A stretch of DNA of 49,287 nucleotides from Flavobacteriaceae bacterium. Lineage in GTDB: Bacteria > Bacteroidota > Bacteroidia > Flavobacteriales > Flavobacteriaceae. Each line of letters begins with the position of its first letter. Position 1 is the stretch's first letter. Shown here piece by piece: positions 18,553 through 26,596 of the stretch. The notes under the pieces were generated by a model. The model searched no databases. It had not been told where the DNA came from and saw only the letters and a list, made by a program, of their open reading frames with translations. The DNA lies in the NCBI GenBank assembly GCA_016764435.1, contig JAESRX010000016.1, forward strand, positions 3,791-53,077. Direction: 5' to 3'. The translations under genes and the position numbers were made by a program.

Positions 18553-18715
18553 AATTGAAACCTTTCCCCAAATTTTTCAATTACTCTAATAAGTATACTC
18601 TTAAGACACACTTGTTTTCGAGAGGTCACATATTTTTTGCTTTTTTTAAAAAAAAATGATTTTTGAGATATAAGGGCTGGAGTTATACCAAATATATTTG
18701 GAGATGTTTTGGGTG

Positions 18716-19621
18716 TTATTCCTTTCTGGGGTGGTATAAATTAATGACTTCACTTAGTTTTTTTCGGTCTAGATGTAAGTAAATCTCTGTAGTTGTGATA
18801 CTTTCATGTCCTAGCATTTCTTGTATCATCCTTAAATCTGCCCCATTTGAGAGGAGATGAGAAGCAAAAGAATGTCTAAAAGTATGTGGGCTTATATTTT
18901 TTTTAATACCGTTTATTTCCGCTAACCTCTTAACAATTATAAAAATCATATTTCTGCTAAGTGGCTTCCCACGTCTATTTAGGAAAATGACATCTGTATT
19001 GGTTTTAGCAGAAATACATTTGATTCGTTCTTTTTGAATGTACTGTGTTATGAGTGCTTGTGTAGTCTCATAAATGGGGACATAACGTTCTTTATTTCCT
19101 TTTCCTATGACGCGTATAAAACCTTCCTCGAAATATAAATCTGCCTTGCGGAGTTGAATTAATTCTGAAACACGTAAACCGCAACTGTACATACATTCTA
19201 TGAGTACCTTATTTCTAAAATTGAGTCCCAAGGTATCATTTTCGATGTAAGAAGCAAGGAGTTTGTCTATTTCTTCTACAGAGAGTGTGTCTGGGAGTTT
19301 ACGTCCTAACTTTGGACTTTCTAGCAAGTCTGTAGGGTTGGTTTTTCTGTATGCTTCAAATACCAGATAGTCAAAAAAGTTACGCAATCCTGAAATAAGC
19401 CTTGCTTGTGAACTAGCACTTATTTTCTTGGAGCAATCGTAGATAAATTCCTTGATGGTTTCCTTGGAAATGCTAAGCGCAGTAGTTTGAATATTATAAT
19501 CATCGATGTAAAGTGCTAGTTTTTCAACATCTTGTACGTAGCTAATAATCGTATTGATACTTAACCCTCGTTCTATTTTTAAATAGAGTTTGTAATCCTT
19601 TATATGTGCCTGCCAATTCAT
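18716..19621 (-). CDS. xerD: Site-specific tyrosine recombinase XerD
   Basis: 301 residues. The N-terminal SAM-like core-binding domain (1-100) is followed by the catalytic domain with Arg150 in CGLRVSEL, Lys174 in IGKGNKER, His246 and Arg249 in HTFRHSFASHLL, His272 in GHESITTTEIY and nucleophile Tyr281, so all catalytic residues are present. Length and sequence are those of the chromosomal XerD, which resolves chromosome dimers at dif with XerC under FtsK control, rather than an integron or phage integrase. No dif site was recognised nearby. It diverges from the beta-barrel gene cluster. Confidence 0.93.
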   Translation of the reverse strand: MNWQAHIKDYKLYLKIERGLSINTIISYVQDVEKLALYIDDYNIQTTALSISKETIKEFIYDCSKKISASSQARLISGLRNFFDYLVFEAYRKTNPTDLLESPKLGRKLPDTLSVEEIDKLLASYIENDTLGLNFRNKVLIECMYSCGLRVSELIQLRKADLYFEEGFIRVIGKGNKERYVPIYETTQALITQYIQKERIKCISAKTNTDVIFLNRRGKPLSRNMIFIIVKRLAEINGIKKNISPHTFRHSFASHLLSNGADLRMIQEMLGHESITTTEIYLHLDRKKLSEVINLYHPRKE

Positions 19622-19795
19622 GGGACTAAAGTAATAAAATCATTCTTATGGAGCACCAATATTTGAGGAATAGCATAGTGGGGTGTTTGTGTAGTACTTC
19701 TCGTTAACTTAAGAGCGTGTTTCCATCGTGTTGTGAATGAGTATGCTGTGTGAATATAGTTTATTCAAGACGTTGTTTTTTTAACATTAAAAAAG

Positions 19796-19824
19796 TTGTA
19801 ATTACTAGAGATTTATTACATTTG
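19796..19824 (+). promoter_or_regulatory. Promoter of the first beta-barrel gene (TTG-N18-TACATTTG)
   Basis: TTG at 19796-19798 and TACATTTG at 19817-19824 are 18 bases apart, a textbook Bacteroidota housekeeping promoter. The leader to the ATG at 19856 is about 25 bases. Confidence 0.75.
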
Positions 19825-19855
19825 GCTATTATTAATTTAAACAAAAATAATTATT

Positions 19856-20458
19856 ATGAAAAAGATTTTTTTGACTGCTATGGTTGCAGTGTTGTCAGTA
19901 GTAAGTATCCATGCGCAAGCTAGTTTTGGAGTAAAGGCAGGTGTTAATTTGTCTAATTTTACGGGAGATGTTGAAGATAACTCTTCACTTACGGGATTCC
20001 ATATAGGAGGTGTAGTGGAGATTAAATTATCAGATAAATTCTCTTTACAACCTGAATTATTATTAGTTTCTCAAGGCGCTAGTTTTGAATACGATGATGG
20101 TGAATTCTATAGTTCTGATATTAATTTGACTTATTTAAATATTCCTGTAATGGCTAAGTATTATGTGATGGATGGATTGAGTCTAGAATTCGGACCACAG
20201 ATTGGTGTTTTATTAAGTGCAAAAAACAAAGGTACTGTTAAATATCTAGGAGAGGTAACGTCGTTTGATAATGATATAGCGGATGATATTGAGAAAATAG
20301 ACCTTGGGTTAAATTTTGGAGCCGGCTATACTTTAGAGAATAACATGTTTTTCCAAGTAAGATATAATCTTGGTTTATTGAATATTTCTGAGGAAAGTGA
20401 TTATTTTAAAATGAAAAACAGTGTTTTTCAGTTCTCAGTAGGTTATAAATTTAACTAA
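19856..20458 (+). CDS. Outer membrane beta-barrel protein, PorT-like family (copy 1)
   Basis: 200 residues. Signal peptide MKKIFLTAMVAVLSVVSIHA with cleavage before QASFGVKAGVN. The mature protein is an eight- to ten-stranded small barrel of the PorT/OMP_b-brl_2 type (PF13568): repeated aromatic-ended strands such as FSLQPELLLVS, LSLEFGPQIGVLL and FQFSVGYKFN at the C-terminus. Acidic loops (EDNSSL, YDDGEFYSSD) face outward. Function is unknown; such barrels are abundant surface proteins. It is the first of three clearly related tandem genes. Confidence 0.9.
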   Translation: MKKIFLTAMVAVLSVVSIHAQASFGVKAGVNLSNFTGDVEDNSSLTGFHIGGVVEIKLSDKFSLQPELLLVSQGASFEYDDGEFYSSDINLTYLNIPVMAKYYVMDGLSLEFGPQIGVLLSAKNKGTVKYLGEVTSFDNDIADDIEKIDLGLNFGAGYTLENNMFFQVRYNLGLLNISEESDYFKMKNSVFQFSVGYKFN

Positions 20459-20508
20459 AAATACCGCTAAATGACTGTTTAGACATTCATTTGGTGTCAC
20501 TTATATTT

Positions 20509-20541
20509 AAAAGCGAAAGTAATCCTACTTTCGCTTTTTTT
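20509..20541 (+). terminator. Terminator of beta-barrel copy 1
   Basis: AAAAGCGAAAGTA (20509-20521) pairs perfectly with TACTTTCGCTTTT (20526-20538) around ATCC. The same hairpin, almost base for base, follows copies 2 and 3. Confidence 0.92.
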
Positions 20542-20661
20542 AGGTATTAAAGCGTCTTTTTTAGATCCGATTGTCTTGTATTTACTTGTTTTTTAAATAG
20601 ATGTGTTTTATTCTTTTAAAGAATCAAATACAAGTTTTACTCAAATAACTGTGATAAACCC

Positions 20662-20669
20662 TATATTTG
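20662..20669 (+). promoter_or_regulatory. Probable promoter of beta-barrel copy 2, -7 element TATATTTG
   Basis: TATATTTG lies 23 bases upstream of the ATG at 20693. Because this element falls inside the longer possible reading frame that begins at 20603, it also supports the 20693 start. Confidence 0.55.
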
Positions 20670-20692
20670 ACTTGTATAAAAAAACAATTATT

Positions 20693-21307
20693 ATGAAAAA
20701 ATTATTTTTGACTGCCATGATTGCAGTATTGTCAGTAGTATGTATCCATGCACAAGCTAGTTTTGGGGTAAAGGCAGGTGTTAATTTTGCTAATATGACC
20801 GGTGATGTAGCGGATAATTCTATGTTAACGGGAGTTCATATCGGTGTGATAGGGGAATTTAAAGTCTCAGATAAGTTTTCTGTGCAACCAGAATTATTAT
20901 ACGCTATGCAAGGGTATAAATCTAAAGATTTTGATGGGCTTGTGACATCGGATGATACGTTAAAGTTGAGTTATATAAACCTCCCTGTAATGCTTAAGTA
21001 TTATATGATAGAGGGAATGAGTATAGAATTTGGACCTCAAATCGGAATATTACTGGCAGCTAAAGCTGATGGGTCGGAAATATATGAAGGGGAAACTACC
21101 TCTTGGAAAGACTATGATATGGATGAATATCTAGAAAAAGTTGATTTTAGTCTTAATTTTGGTCTTGGTTATGAATTAGAAAACAATTTATTTTTCCAAG
21201 CAAGATATACTATCGGTTTGTCTGATATCTCTAAGCAAGAGGAAGGGTATGAAGGGAAACTGAAAAATAATGTCATCCAATTATCTGTTGGTTATAAATT
21301 CAACTAA
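20693..21307 (+). CDS. Outer membrane beta-barrel protein, PorT-like family (copy 2)
   Basis: 204 residues from the ATG at 20693. The frame is open back to 20603, but the chosen Met begins a signal peptide (KKLFLTAMIAVLSVVCIHA) aligned with the other two copies, and the -7 promoter lies between the two starts. The mature part has the same strand pattern as its neighbours (VQPELLYAMQGY, MSIEFGPQIGILLAAK, IQLSVGYKFN) with divergent loops (DGLVTSDDTL, WKDYDMDEY). Family PF13568-like; function unknown. Its own promoter and terminator suggest independent expression. Confidence 0.9.
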   Translation: MKKLFLTAMIAVLSVVCIHAQASFGVKAGVNFANMTGDVADNSMLTGVHIGVIGEFKVSDKFSVQPELLYAMQGYKSKDFDGLVTSDDTLKLSYINLPVMLKYYMIEGMSIEFGPQIGILLAAKADGSEIYEGETTSWKDYDMDEYLEKVDFSLNFGLGYELENNLFFQARYTIGLSDISKQEEGYEGKLKNNVIQLSVGYKFN

Positions 21308-21491
21308 AAATAACGAAGACTAGAAACATCTCTAAATGTCAGCTGTAACTCGTTTAATTTTATCTCGTTCATTGCTTATTCTGATATAGAAAGATGGTAA
21401 CGGATGTTTTTAGATTTTTAACTAAAAAGTAACAACTGTTAATTCTTTTTTCTGAAGGGGTATTTAGAAATTCATTTGGCCTCAATTATTT

Positions 21492-21525
21492 AAAAGCGTA
21501 AGTAATCCTACTTTCGCTTTTTTTT
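21492..21525 (+). terminator. Terminator of beta-barrel copy 2
   Basis: AAAAGCGTAAGTA (21492-21504) pairs with TACTTTCGCTTTT (21509-21521) around ATCC with a single T-T mismatch relative to the perfect copies. It lies 185 bases after the stop, further than in the other copies. Confidence 0.85.
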
Positions 21526-21803
21526 ATGCCTTCTGTGAATTATGGATGCTATACGGCCAGGTCTTATTCTTTTTTTTTGATTTCAAACGGGATGCATACG
21601 GTATTGTTATATTTAGGAATAGGACATTCCTTAGGGTGGAAAACACTCTTTTATTTTGAATATCTTAAGGAAGTTAAATGCATTGTTTTAAGTTACAGGT
21701 GTTTGCGTTCTTGCTTGTATTGAATCTTTTGTTTGTCTTATATGCTATTGGAATTTATGCTGTATTTCTTGTGAATAGATAGTTCTAACCGTTAGTAATA
21801 TCT

Positions 21804-21811
21804 TACATTTG
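21804..21811 (+). promoter_or_regulatory. Probable promoter of beta-barrel copy 3, -7 element TACATTTG
   Basis: TACATTTG is identical to the copy 1 element and lies 30 bases upstream of the ATG. The -33 position, 18 bases upstream, reads TTC instead of TTG. Confidence 0.6.
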
Positions 21812-21841
21812 GCGGAATTAATTCTAACTAAATAATATATT

Positions 21842-22450
21842 ATGAAAAAAGTTTTTTTAACTGCTGTGGTGGCGGTAATGACAGTAGTAAGTATGAATGC
21901 ACAAACTAGTTTTGGTGTAAAGGCGGGTGTCAATTTTGCAGATATTAAGGGAGATTTTGAAAATAATTCTTCACTTACAAGCTTCCATATTGGGGGGGTT
22001 GTAGAATTTAAATTATCGGATAAATTTTCTTTGCAACCAGAATTATTATTTTCTGCCCAAGGTACAAAACTTGAAGAAAGTGAAGATGTGTATTCTTATG
22101 AGTCAAAAATTAAATTTAATTACTTGAATATTCCTGTAATAGCAAAATATTATGTAATGGAAGGTTTAAGTTTAGAGTTTGGACCTCAATTAGGGATCTT
22201 ATTGTCTGCCGATGTTGATTCAACGATATCAATTAATGGAAAGGTAGATGAAACTGATAAAATGGATGTAAAAGAATTTATCGAAGATATTGATTTTGGT
22301 GTTAATTTTGGTGCTAGTTATCAATTAGAAAATAATTTATTTTTCCAAGCAAGATATAATCTTGGTTTAGTGAATGTTTCCAAAGACAGTGATGATGCTG
22401 AAATGAAAAATAGTGTTTTCCAATTATCTGTTGGTTATAAATTCAACTAG
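21842..22450 (+). CDS. Outer membrane beta-barrel protein, PorT-like family (copy 3)
   Basis: 202 residues with signal peptide (KKVFLTAVVAVMTVVSMNA, then QTSFGVKAGVN). By eye it is closer to copy 1 than to copy 2: the segments SSLTSFHIGGVVEFKLSDKF, LNIPVIAKYYVMEGLSLEF and MKNSVFQ have near-identical counterparts in copy 1. It ends FQLSVGYKFN. The family is PF13568-like and the function unknown. The terminator 20 bases later is followed at once by aroQ. Confidence 0.9.
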   Translation: MKKVFLTAVVAVMTVVSMNAQTSFGVKAGVNFADIKGDFENNSSLTSFHIGGVVEFKLSDKFSLQPELLFSAQGTKLEESEDVYSYESKIKFNYLNIPVIAKYYVMEGLSLEFGPQLGILLSADVDSTISINGKVDETDKMDVKEFIEDIDFGVNFGASYQLENNLFFQARYNLGLVNVSKDSDDAEMKNSVFQLSVGYKFN

Positions 22451-22462
22451 AAATAAATAACT

Positions 22463-22470
22463 TATATTTG
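22463..22470 (+). promoter_or_regulatory. Possible aroQ promoter overlapping the copy 3 terminator, -7 element TATATTTG
   Basis: TATATTTG ends one base before the terminator stem, with TTC 18 bases upstream. Transcription from here would start inside the hairpin and reach the aroQ ATG at 22512. Position makes it the best candidate; read-through from the barrel gene is the alternative. Confidence 0.4.
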
Positions 22471-22504
22471 AAAGCGAAAGTAATCCTACTTTCGCTTTTT
22501 TTTA
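22471..22504 (+). terminator. Terminator of beta-barrel copy 3
   Basis: AAAGCGAAAGTA (22471-22482) pairs perfectly with TACTTTCGCTTT (22487-22498) around ATCC, followed by T. Third copy of the same hairpin. Confidence 0.92.
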
Positions 22505-22511
22505 TGCATCT

Positions 22512-22925
22512 ATGAAATTACTCATTCTAAACGGCCCCAACCTTAATTTATTAGGAAAACGTGAACCAGAAATATATGGGACGACTACTTTTGACGCTTA
22601 TTTTGTATCCTTACAAGGTAAATATCCCTCGATTGATTTTGAATATTTTCAATCGAATGTAGAAGGGGAGTTGATTAACAAATTACATGAAGTTGGTTTT
22701 TCATACGATGGTATAATTTTAAATGCTGGAGCCTATACCCATACATCTATCGCCATTGGCGATGCTATTAAAGGGATTACAAGTCCTGTAATAGAAGTAC
22801 ATATTTCTAATGTGCATTCGAGAGAATCATTTAGACATACCTCTTATATTGCGCCATATGCTGCGGGTGTGATTGCAGGTTTTGGAATGAAAAGTTACGA
22901 TTTGGCAGTGGAAAGTTTTCTGTAA
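22512..22925 (+). CDS. aroQ: Type II 3-dehydroquinate dehydratase
   Basis: 137 residues, slightly shorter than the usual 140-150. The N-terminal LILNGPNLNLLGKREPEIYG contains the conserved active-site loop with its Arg and Tyr, followed by SNVEGELI, NAGAYTHTSIAI and EVHISNVHSRESFRHTSY with the catalytic histidine. It catalyses trans-dehydration of 3-dehydroquinate to 3-dehydroshikimate in the shikimate pathway, as a dodecamer in the cytosol. It starts 8 bases after the T-run of the preceding terminator. An ATG at 22504 is out of frame. It diverges in function from the adjacent barrel genes and is probably ancestral to the xerD neighbourhood. Confidence 0.96.
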   Translation: MKLLILNGPNLNLLGKREPEIYGTTTFDAYFVSLQGKYPSIDFEYFQSNVEGELINKLHEVGFSYDGIILNAGAYTHTSIAIGDAIKGITSPVIEVHISNVHSRESFRHTSYIAPYAAGVIAGFGMKSYDLAVESFL

Positions 22926-23179
22926 GAAGTAGCCAAGTTATAAGTGTTATACTGTAAGTTGCTTACATATTTGAAATTGCAGGAGTTAAAGAGGTAGAAG
23001 GTCTGGGTTTTTAATGCTCCTATTTTTACAAGTATGCAACTTCTCATTCAGGGATCATTGGATTAAGCAGAAAAATTTAGAGCTGTTAAGAAATACAGTA
23101 AACAGTGCTACTTATTCCTAAGGAATTGTTGTAAAAAACAATAAAATGGTGATAAGAGTGTCGTTTTTAATGATTTTTT

Positions 23180-23221
23180 CACATCTCACATCTCACATCT
23201 CACATCTCACATCTCACATCT
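23180..23221. repeat. Heptanucleotide tandem repeat, six perfect copies of CACATCT
   Basis: Six uninterrupted units of CACATCT cover 42 bases. It lies between aroQ and the terminator of the minus-strand ftcD gene, outside coding sequence. The copy number is likely to vary between strains by slippage. No spacers are present, so it is not a CRISPR array. The rest of 22926-23179 shows nothing recognisable. Confidence 0.95.
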
Positions 23222-23228
23222 ATTCATT

Positions 23229-23267
23229 AAAAAAGTGATGCCGATATAAAATCAGCATCACTTTTTA
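23229..23267 (-). terminator. Terminator of the ftcD gene
   Basis: On the minus strand AAAAAGTGATGC pairs with GCATCACTTTTT across a 13-base loop and runs into T. It lies 22 bases after the stop. Confidence 0.85.
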
Positions 23268-23288
23268 ATAAATTAAATCTTTTATAGA

Positions 23289-24980
23289 TTACATTTTAGA
23301 ATCGATATAGGCAATTACTTCTTGCTCTGCAGCTAAAGTATCATCATATATTTTTTTGGATCTTGCTAAAATATCTTCAGCAAATACACGATCTTTAATA
23401 TCCTTGGCATTGATACGTACATTAAAATAAGCACCGATAACGGCGGTTCTTGCACATAAAACACCTACAGCACTATCAGATAAAGAGCTTTGCATTCCAT
23501 CTTTAATCATGGCTTGCATTACTTCGATAGAATTATAAGCAGTTTCCATCACTTGGAAAGGTATTTCAGTGGCGTATTTGGTGGCCTCTTCAATGGCTTG
23601 TTTCCGAGCCTCTTTTTCTGAATCGTTGGTTTTTGGCATTCTAAAACCGTCGATTATTTTATTAAAGGCATTGGTGTCTTCGTCTACTAAAAATAACAAC
23701 CTGTTTTTATACGCTTGTCCTTTTACAGCCCATTCAGAAAAGAATTCCCATTTGTCATCCCATCCCGCTTTATGCGCAGATAAGTTTGCAACCATTGTTC
23801 CTAGGGAAACTCCTAGAGTTCCTACATAGGCAGCAATAGATCCTCCACCTGGAGCCATAGATTCTCCGGCTGTTTCTTCAGCAAAATCAGCAATGGTTAG
23901 GTCTACTAATTTTTCTGTATTTTCTTCAAGTAAGTATTCGATGATACGTTCTTTTGGGTGGAATGGTTTTAAATCATCCAGTCCTAAAGATTTTACTGCG
24001 ATTTTAATCTTTTCAACATCGCTAATTCCTAAAGAACGTTCCTGTTTTTTTAAGAAAAAATCACCTGCATCTAACATGGCCTGTAAAGGAATTAATCCAA
24101 TCAATTCAGAACCAGTAACACGCATTCCTCTTTCGGTGGCCACTTTTACAGTCTCGTCAAAAGCCACATGCATGGATGTGATGTTAATGTTGGTTAAGTT
24201 ATAGGAGATTTGAGCAATTCCATATTCATCGATAAACCAACCAATTCCTTTGACTGCTTTTAGTTTTCCAGGAATACGAACAGGTTCCCCATTTGCATCC
24301 AATACTTTTTTTCCAGTAGCGGCGTTTCCTTCTCTTTTTACACGTCCGGCTTCCCGAATGTCAAAGGCTATAGCGTTGGCTCTACGGGTAGAAGTGGTAT
24401 TAAGGTTGACATTATAAGCAATTAAAAAATCACGCGCAGAAATAGCGGTAACTCCACTTTTAATTACTTGATCGTTGTATGTTGTTGGTCCAAAATCAGG
24501 TGCCCATTCAGGTTTTGTGAATTTATCTTTTAAGCCTTCGTATTCACCAGAACGACAATTGGCTAGATTGATGCGTTTTTCTTCTTTGGCTGCATTTTCA
24601 TAAAAATACCCGGAAATACCGAGTTCTTTCCCTACTCGTGCCCCTAATTGATGCGCGTATTTAGCAGTATCTTCCATAGATATATTAGCAATAGGAACCA
24701 ATGGACAAACATCCGTTGCTCCAAAACGAGGATGTTCTCCCGTTTGTTTGCTCATATCAATTAATTCGGATGCTTTTTTGATCAATAAAAAGGCCGCATC
24801 TATCACTTTTGCAGGTTCGCCTACGAAGGTAATTACAGTACGGTTGGTCGCCTTTCCAGGATCCACATCCAATAACTTTACACCTTCCACGGTTTCAACA
24901 ACTGCAGCAATGGCATTGATTTTATTCATATCACGTCCTTCACTAATATTAGGAACGCATTCTATTAATTGTTTGATCAT
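23289..24980 (-). CDS. ftcD: Fused glutamate formimidoyltransferase / formimidotetrahydrofolate cyclodeaminase
   Basis: 563 residues, as in animal FTCD and many Bacteroidota fusions. Residues 1-300 are the formiminotransferase (IECVPNISEGRD, HPRFGATDVCPLVPI, GIGWFIDEYGIAQIS); residues about 360-563 are the cyclodeaminase (APGGGSIAAYVGTLGVSLG, then DSAVGVLCARTAV). The two steps move the formimino group of formiminoglutamate to tetrahydrofolate and then release ammonia to give 5,10-methenyl-THF, ending histidine breakdown. No hutH, hutU or hutI genes are in the window, so the rest of the pathway must lie elsewhere. The gene is monocistronic, with its own -7 element and terminator. Confidence 0.95.
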   Translation of the reverse strand: MIKQLIECVPNISEGRDMNKINAIAAVVETVEGVKLLDVDPGKATNRTVITFVGEPAKVIDAAFLLIKKASELIDMSKQTGEHPRFGATDVCPLVPIANISMEDTAKYAHQLGARVGKELGISGYFYENAAKEEKRINLANCRSGEYEGLKDKFTKPEWAPDFGPTTYNDQVIKSGVTAISARDFLIAYNVNLNTTSTRRANAIAFDIREAGRVKREGNAATGKKVLDANGEPVRIPGKLKAVKGIGWFIDEYGIAQISYNLTNINITSMHVAFDETVKVATERGMRVTGSELIGLIPLQAMLDAGDFFLKKQERSLGISDVEKIKIAVKSLGLDDLKPFHPKERIIEYLLEENTEKLVDLTIADFAEETAGESMAPGGGSIAAYVGTLGVSLGTMVANLSAHKAGWDDKWEFFSEWAVKGQAYKNRLLFLVDEDTNAFNKIIDGFRMPKTNDSEKEARKQAIEEATKYATEIPFQVMETAYNSIEVMQAMIKDGMQSSLSDSAVGVLCARTAVIGAYFNVRINAKDIKDRVFAEDILARSKKIYDDTLAAEQEVIAYIDSKM

Positions 24981-25001
24981 TGTGTGTTTAATTTAGTCAC
25001 T

Positions 25002-25009
25002 CAAATTTA
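25002..25009 (-). promoter_or_regulatory. Probable promoter of ftcD, -7 element TAAATTTG
   Basis: The plus strand CAAATTTA is TAAATTTG on the minus strand, 21 bases upstream of the start at 24980. Confidence 0.5.
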
Positions 25010-25396
25010 GAAAGATAATTTCATATATAGATGATATTTTTCATGAAATAGGAACGAAAATTAAAAATATTTTTACCCTTAATTTTAATTAGAAAATCAT
25101 TGTTTAGAAAACGTTTTTTAATAAAATAAATGACGGGGTTTCTCAATAGTTATTTGTCAGAAACATGAAACAAGGAGGGAGTTAAATAGGAGGAACGGAT
25201 GATTAAAATGAACTGCACTTAAAATTTATATGCTTGCGGAATTCAGGATTCTATAGGGTTTTAGTCATGCGTTATCTATTTGAACACAAGGAAGATGTCT
25301 CGTTTCGACTCCTTCGGATGTGTTCAGTTGAATTAATTTCAGTAGGTCTATTCCAATAGTCCTACGAGCGTTTATAAATGAGTTTTCGTGGAATGG
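25010..25396. other. Gene-free stretch with an 8-bp inverted repeat
   Basis: No coding potential is seen on either strand. TGAACACA (25281-25288) and TGTGTTCA (25319-25326) flank a core containing CTCGTTTCGACTCCTTCGG, which resembles short repeat elements found between genes in Bacteroidota. No clear terminator for the minus-strand PF13387 gene was identified. Confidence 0.45.
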
Positions 25397-26587
25397 TTAG
25401 GCGTCAGTAAGGGCTTGTTTAAAATTGAAAAACAAATAAATATACCGTACATACAAGGCCAAAATTAGAGGAATGAGGGCGGTGTTAAATTGTTGGATTT
25501 CGAAGATCCAAACCACTAATAGAATGTCTAATAATAGTAATGTGATTAAAAGATAGTGCTTTAACCATCCTTTTAAGGTGTTTTTTAAAAATAAAAATGC
25601 GAGGATTAAATTTGGCGCAAATGCCCATAAAAAATTTAGATTTTTATACGTGGCGGTGTGGTCTGTTGCAAACCAAAGTAAGAGTACAATGATTCCGATA
25701 ATTCCCGTGCTGAAGAATAATAGGAAGTCGAGTGTTTTAGTGCGTTTTTTTCTCTTAAAATCCAGGAAGGTTATTAGGGAGACTATTAGAAAAATAAGAC
25801 TGCAGAGTAGGAGTGGAGTGAACTCAAATCCTTTAGGTGTTTTAGGGAATGGATATAATAGATCACTAGTTGTTTTTATTAAGGGCACTTTTTCTCCATC
25901 TCTATTTATGGTGGCATGTTCAAATGCTTGCATCATATAATCAGGTAAAAAGCGATATTCGTCAAAACTAGCGCGTTTGTCTATCACAGACCCCAGTGCT
26001 AAATCAATTCCAAATTTTCCCCATACATGTTCTTGGGTATAATCGTCAATTAAATCTCTATGTGTTTTATTGGAAGATAAATGGGCATTAGAAAAAGTCA
26101 CCTGCGCTCCTAAAATTTGAGTGATTACTTCTTCCAGTTTAGTCGCACAATTATCATAGAAAAAATCGTAGCGATAGTCCTTGTTTTCGGGCTTTGCATT
26201 GTTTTCTAAAAACTCATAAAACGCCTGTACTTTCTCTGTGTCAATATTTAGTATTTGTTCTTTTATCCACCGTTTTTCATAGTTGTAAACGCGGATAAAA
26301 CGTCCTGTATCTGAAGTTCCTAATTGGTAAATGAGTTTTCCTTTGGCAAAATTAAATAAAAAGTAAGGAGCATGAAAGTCGAATGTTCCATAATTGTAAA
26401 TGCGGTCTATCCCTAAGGACGGGTCGCTAATGCGAAAAGCACTGTGTCCGAAAGTGGTGAATAATTCTGTTCCTGGACCACAAGTAATGATACTAACCGA
26501 GGCATTTTCAGTTACTGTTTGCTGTGCAATTATGGGGGTATATCCAAGGAGGATGATACATATAAAGGTGAAAAGGTGCTGTTTCAT
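25397..26587 (-). CDS. PF13387 (DUF4105, Lnb N-terminal domain) membrane protein
   Basis: 396 residues. A signal peptide or anchor (about 1-21) is followed by a periplasmic papain-like domain: GPGTELFTTFGHSAFRI includes His48, and FFYDNCATKLEEV includes Cys147, the likely catalytic pair. After about residue 255 come five membrane helices. This layout is that of PF13387 proteins; a Bacteroides member, Lnb, has been linked to N-acylation of lipoproteins in species lacking classical Lnt, and I recall that link from the literature without having checked it. An Lnb role here is inference from architecture. It begins 9 bases after the YheT-like gene, so the two form an operon. Confidence 0.85.
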   Translation of the reverse strand: MKQHLFTFICIILLGYTPIIAQQTVTENASVSIITCGPGTELFTTFGHSAFRISDPSLGIDRIYNYGTFDFHAPYFLFNFAKGKLIYQLGTSDTGRFIRVYNYEKRWIKEQILNIDTEKVQAFYEFLENNAKPENKDYRYDFFYDNCATKLEEVITQILGAQVTFSNAHLSSNKTHRDLIDDYTQEHVWGKFGIDLALGSVIDKRASFDEYRFLPDYMMQAFEHATINRDGEKVPLIKTTSDLLYPFPKTPKGFEFTPLLLCSLIFLIVSLITFLDFKRKKRTKTLDFLLFFSTGIIGIIVLLLWFATDHTATYKNLNFLWAFAPNLILAFLFLKNTLKGWLKHYLLITLLLLDILLVVWIFEIQQFNTALIPLILALYVRYIYLFFNFKQALTDA

Positions 26588-26596
26588 AATTTCTTA

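Larger units (their letters stand above)
21308..21841. other. Gene-free 534-base stretch between barrel copies 2 and 3
   Basis: It contains the copy 2 terminator (21492-21521) and the copy 3 promoter (21804-21811). A 65-codon open frame at 21526-21723 starts in the terminator T-run and has no recognisable features, so it is not called a gene. Otherwise nothing is seen. Confidence 0.6.

Noticed and set aside
18396..18629. 77-codon minus-strand frame over the end of rny
   Set aside because: It spans two terminators and is antisense to rny.
18716..19621. XerD as an integron or phage integrase linked to the attC-like site
   Set aside because: Length, sequence and lack of an IntI-type insert indicate the housekeeping dimer-resolution recombinase, and it lies 29 kb away from the site.
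20603..20692. 30-residue N-terminal extension of beta-barrel copy 2
   Set aside because: It precedes a normal signal peptide aligned with the paralogues, and the -7 element lies within it.
21526..21723. 65-codon plus-strand frame after the copy 2 terminator
   Set aside because: It starts in the T-run of a terminator, has no recognisable pattern and no promoter.
23180..23221. Possible CRISPR array
   Set aside because: The units are 7 bases and contiguous with no spacers, and no cas genes are present.
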